Assembly: GCF_963676685.1 (NCBI RefSeq)
Contig: NC_092345.1
Span: forward strand, 85,191,592 to 85,255,591
Direction of reading: 5' to 3'
Length of the DNA stretch: 64,000 bases
DNA from: Mytilus edulis
Lineage: Eukaryota; Mollusca; Bivalvia; Mytilida; Mytilidae
Position numbers and translations under genes: made by a program. This document shows positions 12,101 through 20,900 of the stretch, in pieces (positions within the stretch are counted from its first letter, which is position 1; each line of letters opens with the position of its first letter). A model generated the notes under the pieces. It searched no databases. It was not told the origin of the DNA and worked only from the letters and a program-made list of their open reading frames with translations.

Positions 12101-15100
12101 AATGATATGACACTATTTTTTCATTCATTATTTGTCACTGGAAGTTATGCAGCCATGCGTAAACCAGTACACATGACATATGTTTTTGCGCTAGCTAAAC
12201 AATAAAGAAATATTTTTAAATATATTTGATATGAATATTAAATATAAGGTCATCTATATATCTGTTACCTATCAAAATAGCAAAATACCAAGATATATTG
12301 ATGTATAACATATACAAAAATTCGTCTAAAGTTTTGAACCGACTAGTAGAGGGGAATAACATACTTAACCCTCGCCAACACGGCTTCACGAGTAAAAGAT
12401 CATGAGAAAAACAGCTCTTTGAATGCGATATAACAAAAAATTATGAAAACTGAACTAAAGATATCTACTAGACTATATATTCAAATGTTTGACAAAATAT
12501 ACCACGGTCTTCCCTAAACTGGAATCCGCTTGTATTATCGCCACACTCAAATACTTAAACCTCCAAATCATCTACAAATTCATCCAAGAGCATGCTTATA
12601 TTTGTAATCAGCTGACATAAAAAATAAATCCAGTGTCTGCAACATGAAATATGAACTAGCACTGAAAAGCCTAAAAACGAGGCTCAAAGAATCAAGACTC
12701 GCCTATCAAAATTGCAAGTGACCGTGTAGCCATAGGAAGAGACATATATTACAATTGTATTATATGTCTCTGCCATAGGCAAACAAAAAATACTTACAAA
12801 AAAACAGCGAAAAACTGTAGTCGTACAACCAATCTTTCAAACCTATTACAACCAGCAGGCGCGGATCCAGGGGGGGGGGGGGGGGGGGGGTCCGGGTTTT
12901 TTTTTGGACGATCAATGCATTTGAATGGGGACATGTAGTTGGAACCCCCCTTTTTGTCCTGGGTTAGGACCCCCCCCCCCCCCTTTTAAAATGGCTGGAT
13001 CCGCCCCTGACCAGCTACAAACAACTGTAGGACATGGTCGAGAACTGAAACAAATTGCCTCTGGTAATCGCCACAGCCATGTCACTTGAAATATTCAACA
13101 CCATTCAATAACCATGTATATGAAAGAAAAAAACAATGTGTATTGATTTTTGTTCTTTTAAAGAAATATGATGTAGGATACTCACTGCCACATTATTACA
13201 GTCGTTGAGAGTAAAAGCATTACATGGATTCCAAGCATAAGCATCTGCTTGTCCATTAGGGTCAATTATATCTGCATATCTGTAAAAGAATGCGCAAAAA
13301 TTCTGTTTAATTCTGTGTTATAAGACATGAGGCTCTAAAGAGCATGTGTAACTCATCTATAGGTGCATGTGCAACTTCAACAATGAATACTCTTCAACTG
13401 TGTGGACTAGGATGGAATTCATGAATTCGTGACAAAAATATGTTTTAGTGATCTTGTATTGCTGATTTTTTTTTCTGATCATAATTTCTGTTCATCTTTA
13501 GTTTTCGTCACAATTACGCAGAAAAAAAGAAAAGTTGTCTTTTTAGGGCAGTCACTCCTATCAAGAGTCTAATAAAGATTTCAGCAAAATTTGACTCATT
13601 TGTCGATCTGATCTTGTTGATCATTTTTGCTATTAAAAGTATCTATCTATCTTTCATAGTTTGAAAGATAAACATCAAAAACACAAAAAGTCGGTAAATA
13701 TAGTCATTAATGAACAAGACCTCTTTCAGCAAGGAGTCAAAGAAAATTTCATCCAGATCAATTTGGTATTTGAAATGGCTATCTATCTGTAATAGTTTTC
13801 AAGATAAGGGGCAAAACACTAGAAATGGGTAATAAATTGTCACTAAAAGGCAGTAAATGAAATCAGGAGTCTACTAAAGAATTCGGCCATTAGACTTTTT
13901 TGTAGATCTTATCTGACTGATCATTTTTGCTATTTCAAGCTTCTATCTATCTATTGTAACTTATAAGATATATGACGAAAATGGGGGAAAAAGTGGTAAC
14001 AATTGCCACTAAAGGTCAGTAACTCTAATAAGGTATCTTAACAAGAAATCTTACAAAATTAAGAATTAGTTCCCACCCTTTTTTGATTGAAAAGGGCAGA
14101 TATTTCAGACCAAAATTTAAGAGAGAAAACAGAATATGCTTGAACTGTAATCAAATAGAGGATGAAAAACATAACCTTATTTATTGCAAAAAAATTTAAA
14201 ATTATAGAAAACAACTATTTAATCAAGATCTGCGCCCTGAAAAAGTTATGAAAACCATTATTAGTTTAATTAACCCACAAAATATTGATGATACAAAAAA
14301 TATATGCCATTACATAAAATTAATTATGCTTTGAATCTTTGTAATTTTATTCATTTAACCTTGATTTGATATTTTGTCAAACATGATATATATGTATTTA
14401 TGTGATGTAATATCATGTTAATGTGGGGGAAGACATCATTAAGTCTTTCCACTTTTCTGTGGAAAGACTTATTGTTTTTCTTCTGATTATTATTTTTTTT
14501 TTCCGCCAAATTTTGTTCTTGCGATAAATGTTTGTTTCGCAATATGTCGCTTAGATATTTCTCATATGGTATCGTATAGTTTACGCGCTTTTAAATTTTA
14601 CCCTGCTAAGCCGAACCATTTTCTTTGTAAGAGTTATCTCCCTATTCACTGTTTATCATCTGTGTGCATCTCCTTCGTAACAAAAAAAGATAGCGACAAA
14701 ATTCTTTTTACAAATTGTTCGTTACATCCTCAGTAATTTTTGGCGCATTTGGAGCGAAGCGATTCGATGAAATTTTATAGGAGTTATCTACCTTTACAAA
14801 ATAAATTTGTCGGTATGTTTATTTAACTCATAAACCGTTAACTGTATAACCCTGGAATGTTTTTATTTGAGTCCAATGGGTCCCAACTTAGAAAATGAGG
14901 TCAAGGTCAAAGGTCAAGGTCAAGTTCTAAATTGTGACTTTTGCTTGTTTTTGCATTTTCTCCGACACTTTGAGAGATACACATAAAAGAACAAGTGCAA
15001 ATGTCAGCTTTATTGTAATGAAGATATGTTACATTTAGTCTTATACAATTAAATGGCATCTTATAGGAGTTGGTGCCCCTGAAATGTCTTGATATGAAGT

Positions 15101-17588
15101 TATTTGATTATAACTTCAATTAAGTTCATTATAAAGACATTTGACCTCATACAAAAGGTTAAGTGACTAATGACCTTGAAAAATGGCTACCGGAAGTGAC
15201 CTTTAGAAAACCGGAAGTAGCTATTTTTGCAATTTCTTTCACCTAAAAGTACCCAGAATCCATATATTTTGTCATATAGATACATGAACAGATTACTGAA
15301 GACTAAAAATGACTTCCAACAAACCGGAAGTGGCCAATTATCTCCCATTCTACATACAAAAGTATATAGAAACTATATATTTTTGGAATCAGTGTGAAAG
15401 AAGCTATCATATGAGACCGGATGTGACATTAATTTCACCGGTAGTAGCATATTATCTCCCTTATATCACTCAAAAAGATAATTAAACCATCATTTATCGC
15501 ATCAGTATAAAGAAACTACCTTCTTATCCAAATTACTTTAGTTTGGAAAGACTTTCAATTGTTCTCTGAACAATTGGTTTTTAATTATACTTGTATTGAT
15601 TTTCCTGATTTAATAAAAACTTGTATCATCGGACGATTTCAACTACTAAACTTATGGATCTTGTGTTGCTGATAGTTTTCAGTTTTCTGATTTATGTTTC
15701 AATCTACCTATTTTAATTTTTCTGACATTAGACAATTTTTTTTTAAATCGTCATTAAAGGGCTATTACTCCAATCAGGAGTCGTCTGACGATTTTGACAT
15801 TTTTTGTAGATCTTATCTTGCTGATCATTTGTGCTTCTTACCGTTTCTCTATATCTATTATAATTTCAAGATAAAAGATCATAATAGGCAAAAATGGAGA
15901 AAATAAATGATAAAATTCTTCGCTTTTAAAAGGGCAAAATCTATAGACATTAGGTAGATCAGCATTGTAAACTCGCACCTGCAAAGTGGAAAGGGATTAA
16001 CATAAGTTGCAAAACTTATTTCACAATCCACTATAAATAAATATGTTTAAACTAACCATGTTCAAGAATATTGGACATTTCCAAGCGAGATAACCCTACA
16101 TTTTTTTTTAATAAAAACTCTGATAGTTTTAAATTGCTCACCGAGATATATAATTTATTATGACAAATGATATCTCGTATGTGTATTAAAATTAAGTCTT
16201 TATAATTTTGGTAAATTGACATAACCTCGGTTTTGAATGTATCTGTGTTATTCAATTGTTCATTTTCCCCCCGAAATATATCATGGTCACAGTATATCAA
16301 ATTCATAAACTGTCATTTTGATTGCATTTCAAAATGCAGTTGACAACAGAAAACATTGAGTTAAAAAAAAATCTTGATAATTAGATTGTTTCATCATTTT
16401 TCAATCTTATCTGCTATGGAAAAATTAACTGCGACGAATATCGGAATTTTTAAGAATTTTTTTAAGTCAAAGGTACAATAACCACAATAGTAACATAGGG
16501 AAAAAAGAAAAAAAGTATGAAGGCTATTTTCAAATGTCCATTGACAACAGTAAACGCTGACTTTATTTTTTTTTTTTTTTTTTTAAGTATCATATTTGGA
16601 AATCCTTCTTAAAGTTCACTTGCTATGGACATTTTTTATCACGTTTTTTGTAAAAAAAAGATATTTTAAAAATCATAACAGGGTATAAGTGTTTTCCGTT
16701 TACATCAATGATAACTATAAAATTTATAAGATTTATCTAAGACATAGCACGTGTACTGATTAATTTAAAAATTTAAATGTCCTTCATTCTTGTGTATGGG
16801 ATGACGGACACCAAATGTGTGAGAAGTGAACTTCGTTTGCTATTTTCTATAAAGTTTGTCATGGTTTAAATCAATCACTAAATTCCAGAATCTATAAGAA
16901 TAAAACACAGTGCATTTTTGAACAGATAACTAAAAATTCATTACACAAAAGTTTAACAAAAAAAAAACCCCGAACTTGCAAAACATTTCGGGCTTTTCTC
17001 GTGTTAATTGTCGAAAAAAATAATAGAACCCTACCTTACATTCAGGAGAAGAGGGTAGTTAAAAGTAAGATATGAGAAAATCGGAAGCTAACTGATAAAA
17101 GTGAAAAGTCAACAGAATTAAACTGTGACTTGATTGATGAAGATAACCTGAGTCGTGTGTGTAAGAATGCAGTCACGGATTGATTGGAGAAAAAGAAGAC
17201 ATGACTGAATGAGCCATGTAGATGAAAGGATTTGTGTCTTTTGATTTGATTAGGGACTTTCCGTTTAGAATTTTCCTCAGAGTTCAGTATTTATGTGATT
17301 TCACTTTTTTTTCGCAAACAGTGACGGTTCCTTTCCTGACATGAAATCAAATCTTATTGAGTCAGCAAAATAATTGTTAGACTCTGAACCATGTTGCTAT
17401 AAATAAAAAGAACAAACTTACGCAGGGGTTCCATCCTTTTTCGCCAATGGAGTTAAATCAATTAAATGTCCAGAATCTGTTAGACAAGAACATGCTGATT
17501 TTTTAGTGCAACTCTTTGCTAGAACGTTCGAACTACATAGAATCAAAATGATACAAACACATGAACATCCAAAGGTAAATTGTAACAT
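3115..17588 (-). CDS. MRH-domain type I membrane protein (CD-MPR/Atg27-like), complete gene of seven exons
   Basis: CDS exons in transcript order are 17588-17422, 13279-13186, 8179-8052, 7515-7428, 5091-5021, 4421-4295 and 3171-3115; all junctions are GT/AG, phases agree, and the total is 732 nt (243 aa). Residues 1-24 are a signal peptide ending SSNVLA. Residues 25-170 form one Cys-rich mannose-6-phosphate-receptor-homology domain (SCTKKSACSC, NPCNAFTLNDC, VCHEI, INLVCD, FQLKSKYVC). A transmembrane helix spans about 176-200. The tail has PNHDFW...IKDG.RF, matching the P-H-x-x-FW...V-x-DG-x-x-F pattern of the CD-MPR tail, and ends TYDAI, a YxxPhi sorting signal like the C-terminal one of Atg27. 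The likely role is cargo or membrane traffic between Golgi and endosomes/lysosomes. The basic residue before the INLVCD strand is Lys rather than the usual sugar-binding Arg, so Man-6-P binding is doubtful. Homology is certain; the choice between CD-MPR and Atg27 is not. Confidence 0.85.
4126..4187. repeat. Pentanucleotide microsatellite (TTATC)n
   Basis: About 12 near-perfect copies lie in the last intron of the MRH gene. Confidence 0.9.
4295..4421 (-). CDS. MRH gene exon 6
   Basis: It encodes the rest of the transmembrane helix (FVSLLFLYILIGILVQIFI) and the juxtamembrane tail with IPNHDFWVAVPVYIK. The acceptor is TTTTGTAG and the donor AAG|GTAAAA. Confidence 0.86.
4461..4532. repeat. Foldback with AATCTAATT arms
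   Basis: CAATCTAATT...ATATAGAT at 4461-4481 pairs with ATCTATATTTTAATTAGATTG at 4512-4532. It lies in MRH intron 5, close to the exon 6 acceptor. Confidence 0.55.
5021..5091 (-). CDS. MRH gene exon 5
   Basis: It encodes LFQLKSKYVC, the last MRH cysteine, and the start of the membrane segment (VGSILCIG). The acceptor is CTTTTCAG and the donor GG|GTAAGT. Confidence 0.86.
5634..6005. repeat. Decayed bivalve dispersed repeat
   Basis: I recognise the segment 'cttaaagatcaggatctgctaacc'-type block and the following block ending 'gaccccattggtatctt' as parts of a repeat common in mussel DNA. A 73-aa ORF through it is not a gene. Confidence 0.5.
6035..6535. repeat. Degenerate ~27-bp tandem repeat
   Basis: Units resemble CATAAACTGTAAGGCACACC plus AAGCCT, with many indels. 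The array lies in MRH intron 4 and resumes at 6730-6990. Confidence 0.8.
6540..6720. repeat. Abundant mussel dispersed repeat
   Basis: The CGCCAGACGCGCGTTTCGTC segment and its continuation are familiar from many mussel introns. It splits the 27-bp tandem array into two parts, so it probably inserted into it. Confidence 0.6.
6730..6990. repeat. Second part of degenerate ~27-bp tandem repeat
   Basis: It has the same CATAAACTGTAAGRCAC core as 6035-6535 but more diverged, with TAAGACACT variants. Confidence 0.7.
7428..7515 (-). CDS. MRH gene exon 4
   Basis: It encodes QKAVINLVCD through PPTGTF, the typical late MRH strand ending in Cys-Asp. The acceptor is TATTTCAG and the donor TTT|GTAAGT. Confidence 0.87.
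8052..8179 (-). CDS. MRH gene exon 3
   Basis: It encodes VCHEIISGPIFQYVP through SDTQNAE. The acceptor is CTTTTCAG and the donor CA|GTAAGT. It forms the centre of the MRH beta-barrel. Confidence 0.87.
8315..8860 (+). repeat. 21-bp tandem array, block 1
   Basis: About 25 copies of CGAGTTGCGAGTTACRAAAG plus T occur, with A/G variation at one site. Because the unit is 7 codons long, long ORFs appear in several frames; they are by-products. The block lies in MRH intron 2. Confidence 0.93.
9754..9910 (+). mobile_element. GGATCC-type MITE, copy a
   Basis: The ends are CAGTGGCAGATCCAG and, inverted, CAGAGGCGGATTTAG. The interior has two G-rich and C-rich tracts. The flanking 5-mers AAAGT/AAATT are imperfect. 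Confidence 0.72.
10027..10140 (-). repeat. tRNA-derived SINE-like repeat
   Basis: On the minus strand it holds a perfect Pol III B box (GGGTTCGAATCC, 10091-10102) followed by a mussel-typical tail. The acceptor stem and A box are not tRNA-like enough for a real tRNA gene. A (TA)n microsatellite follows at 10141-10156. Confidence 0.65.
10370..10761 (-). pseudogene. Non-LTR retrotransposon reverse-transcriptase fragment
   Basis: Conceptual reading shows DMYNKSELCAKIDN, then EVNEGDILNPNLFKIFI, then, after a frameshift, CLMYAEDLVIF, which corresponds to the family's GD-LSPNLFK and YADD blocks. The YADD is YAED here and the frame is broken, so it is dead. It lies in MRH intron 2. Confidence 0.75.
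11511..12053 (-). repeat. 21-bp tandem array, block 2 (inverted relative to block 1)
   Basis: It has the same unit in reverse complement, about 26 copies, with some short 9-14 bp partial units. It lies in the same intron 2.65 kb away from block 1. Confidence 0.93.
12737..12771. mobile_element. 35-bp palindrome flanked by GCCATAGG direct repeats
   Basis: The palindrome AGAGACATATA...TATATGTCTCT lies between two copies of GCCATAGG (12729-12736 and 12772-12779). Removing it and one copy restores the RT reading frame of the host LINE fragment. Confidence 0.7.
12856..13009. mobile_element. GGATCC-type MITE, copy b, with ACCAG duplication
   Basis: It starts CAGGCGCGGATCCAGG and ends CTGGATCCGCCCCTG. 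The perfect 5-bp direct repeat ACCAG is at 12851-12855 and 13010-13014. It is inserted in the LINE fragment. Confidence 0.85.
13186..13279 (-). CDS. MRH gene exon 2
   Basis: It encodes YADIIDPNGQADAY through NDCNNVA. The acceptor is TTTTACAG and the donor GCA|GTGAGT. Phase joins exon 1 exactly. Confidence 0.85.
13545..14045. repeat. Tandemly arranged ~150-bp dispersed repeat units
   Basis: Three diverged units each contain 'cagtcactcctatcaagagtct'-like and 'gatctgatcttgttgatcatttttgctatt'-like segments. Related copies are at 15755-15900 and 45575-45720. It lies in MRH intron 1. Confidence 0.6.
14085..14345 (+). pseudogene. LINE C-terminal fragment with zinc-knuckle-like motif
   Basis: Conceptual reading gives EKGRYFRPKFKRENRICLNC, then NQIEDEKHNLIYC, a stop, then YRKQLFNQDLRPEKV; C-x2-C-x8-H-x4-C is the typical end of some non-LTR element proteins. 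Internal stops show it is dead. Confidence 0.7.
14420..15580. repeat. Dispersed bivalve element with GGAAAGACTT hairpin start
   Basis: It begins with a hairpin (GTCTTTCCAC...GTGGAAAGAC at 14444-14469) and ends near a GGAAAGACTTTCAATTG / CAATTGG hairpin (15543-15579). The interior has several ACCGGAAGTG-type repeats and a run of AGGTCA half-sites at 14898-14923. Confidence 0.5.
15694..17400. other. MRH intron 1, remainder
   Basis: It is AT-rich, with one more copy of the ~150-bp repeat (15755-15900), a poly(T) run near 16563-16584 and a small GC hairpin (16967-16994). I see no exon. Confidence 0.5.
17422..17588 (-). CDS. MRH gene exon 1
   Basis: It encodes residues 1-55: the signal peptide and the first three cysteines of the lumenal domain. 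The ATG at 17588-17586 is the only one giving an immediate signal peptide. The donor is GC|GTAAGT. Confidence 0.82.
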
Positions 17589-17907
17589 TTTGAATTAAGT
17601 CAACTTACACCTAAATCGTCATGTGATTATATTGATAATAGATACGAGAACTGAGTTTCATAGGGCTTTGTTACGTGATAACACTTTAATGTAGATAAAG
17701 ATCTGAAATGAGAGCATAGGACGTTGGACTAATCAATTACTCGACACGTTTCGTTGACTTGGGTCTATATCAATAGAAAAATTCGTTATTTTGTTACTAT
17801 TTTTATTTGTATACATAGTAAGCAAGTCCGGATCTTTTTCTGGTTTTTCTCGGTAATGGGCGGAAGTTTAAAATTGTGATTTCCGGTTAAATAAAAAGAA
17901 AAACACG
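17589..17907. promoter_or_regulatory. Probable bidirectional promoter between MRH and SARNP genes
   Basis: The two start codons diverge and are 319 bp apart, leaving room only for two 5' UTRs and a shared promoter. No TATA box is placed. Two ETS-type sites lie just upstream of the SARNP start: GGGCGGAAGT at 17858-17867 and TTCCGG at 17881-17886; ETS sites are common in TATA-less bidirectional promoters of housekeeping genes. An E-box-like TTACGTGATA (about 17671) and GTCATGTGAT (about 17619) lie on the MRH side. The divergent layout is seen; promoter function is inferred and depends on SARNP exon 1 being right. Confidence 0.55.
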
Positions 17908-17931
17908 ATGGAAGACTTGAGCACTTTGAAG
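17908..17931 (+). CDS. SARNP: SARNP exon 1 (tentative)
   Basis: It encodes MEDLSTLK, which joins exon 2 in phase 0 to give MEDLSTLKVADLKEKL, the expected N-terminus of this family. The donor GTTTTT is far from consensus, so another first exon remains possible. Confidence 0.55.
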
Positions 17932-20900
17932 GTTTTTAAAATAAGTTTCTCCACAATCATAAACATAATGCGTTAAAAAAAATAATGTCAAAAGTAATCA
18001 TGATAAAAACTATTCTCATATGGCGAGAATCGGGGGTCAATTTGTCATTTTGGGAGCATGGTTGAATGTTCATGGAATGGCAAAAATGAATTTGTATGAC
18101 AATACACCTTATCGCTAATCCCGGCTGACCCGGCCGCTTGAACTTTTGACGTCAACAACAATCACTTTTCCATTGTGGCGTCAGATATTTTGTTTTATGA
18201 CGTCAAAATTTTAGGGGAACCTGTGTGATTTCCAGCAATGGCGGACAAATAGCGATAAGGTGTATGAGAGTAGGTGCCCTGTACTGCCAGGTGTCAAACG
18301 GCCATTTTCGGTTATCGTTTACGTTAGCGTCAAATTGGTTGACATTTTATCGTGATTCATCAAAATAACCTTATTGTGATTCGTCAAATAACCTTATTGT
18401 GATTCGTCAGAGGTCTCATATTTTTTTATCGAGGGTGAAGCCCTGTGGAGGGTCCAGGGGGGGCTTTGCCCCCTGTAAGCTCCTGGGTTTAAGGAAAAGG
18501 AGATACTATGGTCAAATTAATAAAAAATAACTTGTAATTTTGGCATTTTTTTTTCAATGGTGTAGCTTTGATGTGTTACCAGAAAGCCTAAAAAAAATAG
18601 TTTTGAAAATGTGATGTACAAGCATAAATTTCAATCCTCTTGGTTCAGTGTCTTTTCCTGCAAGACACCGACTGTGACTGTCACATGTACAAGAAACATA
18701 TTATTATATTTCATGAATAAATATTATAATTTATCATAGGCTGCACCCATACATCATACCATATTTGCATTTTGACTAAGATGTTTTTATGTGTAACAGT
18801 ATAAATATTTACATTCTAATTATATTTTTTATGACAATCAATGAAAAACATTCATGGCTTATCTCCACTGACAATAAAACATTTACCCTTGTATTTTGAG
18901 GGACGAAAGTTATCATGCTTAACAGTAACACTTTGGTATTTTTGATAAGTAAAGTTCTATGTACCGTAGTTTAAGTTACTTGGTAAGAGAAATAAGCCAC
19001 TAATTTTTCTCATTGGACCCTGTAATTGAGTACTTAAATACAAATATTATTATATCAATCTGATTTATTTGATTCTATTAAAACATGTTGTTATTTTCAT
19101 TTTGTTCATCATCATCATCCTCATTATCATCATCATCTATATACATTTTTTTGATTGCAGCCTGCACTTCAAGCCTTACCTCCTCTCTGTCACTTAAACT
19201 TGTAAGAGAAACAGGCTCTGTCTGTACTGACATGTCTTGTACTTCAGTAATATTTGGAATAGGATTTTGTTCGTTTTTCATTCTACAATTTTGTTTTACT
19301 GCAAGTTTCCTCCTGTTTTAAGTTCCTATCCATGTTTCCACTGCTTTTGGTACAGTGAAACCTGTCCAAACCGAACACCCATGGGACTTTGTGTTTTGTT
19401 CGGTTTTCACAGGTGTTCGGATTGTGGAGGTAAACGGAAGTGGACAGCAAAATGATTTAGACACTGACGACGGACACCAAATAATACACCAGACGACGGA
19501 CACCAAGTAATACAACAGATGACAAGTATTGTCGTGTTGGTTTCAATATAAAATAAAATAAAATATATCAAAAAGTTATTTTATAGATGCAGAAAAAACA
19601 ATTACAATTTTTAATGAACAATAAAGTGCAAGTTCAAACTGTTAATCGATCTCATTGTACAGAGAAATAATTATCCAATGTTGTCTGACGTGTAGCTAGT
19701 TTGCTTTTTACAATCAAGTCCTCGGTCATTGAAATCATTTGTTCCGTTTGATCTAGGTAACGGCTATCCTTAGAAATAGAAAAATTGCGCAACTTTGTCA
19801 ATAAATCCAAAATGTCAGTATGGTTCATATCGGAACCGGGTTGAACCTCTGTTGGAATGTCTGTGTCAATATCTTCGTCGGATTCGATTAAAGTATCTCC
19901 AGTAAATTCCCTGATTAAGTCCGTTTCCCACTCACTATCAAATGCTGATTCGGTGGCCAAATTGTCATCAACATCGTCAGCTTCTGTAATTTGTACACTC
20001 GGATCCCTTGACCTTAATTGTTCCACTAAATCGGCTAACGGTATGTCGTCATCCGGGTCTTCAGGCTCATCTACAATTGTTGGGGCCTCTAAGGGGAATC
20101 CCGCATCACGAAAACATGATTCAATTGTTGTGGATTTAGTTTCGTTCCACGACTTCTTAATCCAGTGAATGGCTTTTAAAACGTTTATTTCTTTGCAAAG
20201 TTCAGTAACTGTATTGCAGTTGTCAATTTGTGGCAGTAAATGTTTGATCATGTGCTTTCTATATCTCGCTTTAAAGGCACGAATAATACCCAAATCAAGT
20301 GGCTGTAGTTTAGAAGTCGTATTTGCTGGGAAAAACTTCAATTCAACATTACTAAGCTTTAGATTGTGCGAGTGAGAAGTTGCATTGTCAAGGAAAATTA
20401 CGATTTTCCTAGATTTTTTCCGCATGTCCCGATTAATGTCCTTTACCCATTCAGTGAAAAATGTGCTATTCATCCAGGACTTTTTGTTAGCCTTCCAAGT
20501 CACAGGAAGCGATTTAACATCCAAATTGCGAAAACATCTAGGTTTATTAGCGTTACCAATGACTAAAGGTTTTAGTTTCTCGCCTCTGACACTACAACAC
20601 AGCATAACAGTAAGCCTTTGTTTTGACATTTTACCCCCTTTACATTCTTTCCCACGCTCCGCTAATGTCTTGTCAGGAAGGGCACGAAAGAAAAGGCCTG
20701 TTTCATCAGCATTGAACGTATCCCTTGGGTCATAATCTTTAACAATTTCGGGTAATTTACTTTTAAATTCTGCAACAACGTTTAGATTCACATCAGCACT
20801 TTCCCCGCAAACTTTGAAAAATCCAATACCGTATCTTAAACGCCAGCTTTCTAGCCATCCATTTGAGGCTTTAAACTCAGGCAAATTTAGCTCCTTTGCG

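Larger units (their letters stand above)
12290..13115 (+). pseudogene. Non-LTR retrotransposon reverse-transcriptase fragment, with insertions
   Basis: Conceptual reading gives NILNPRQHGFTSKRS, then EKQLFECDITKNYEN, then FDKIYHGLP, with several in-frame stops, and near 13068-13105 VIATAMSLEIFNTIQ, the C-terminal RT block. It is broken by a 35-bp palindrome at 12737-12771 and a MITE at 12856-13009. Confidence 0.72.

Noticed and set aside
16052-16306. 84-aa minus-strand ORF in MRH intron 1
   Set aside because: I recognise no motif and see no flanking splice sites in phase; it could be a remnant, but this is unsupported.
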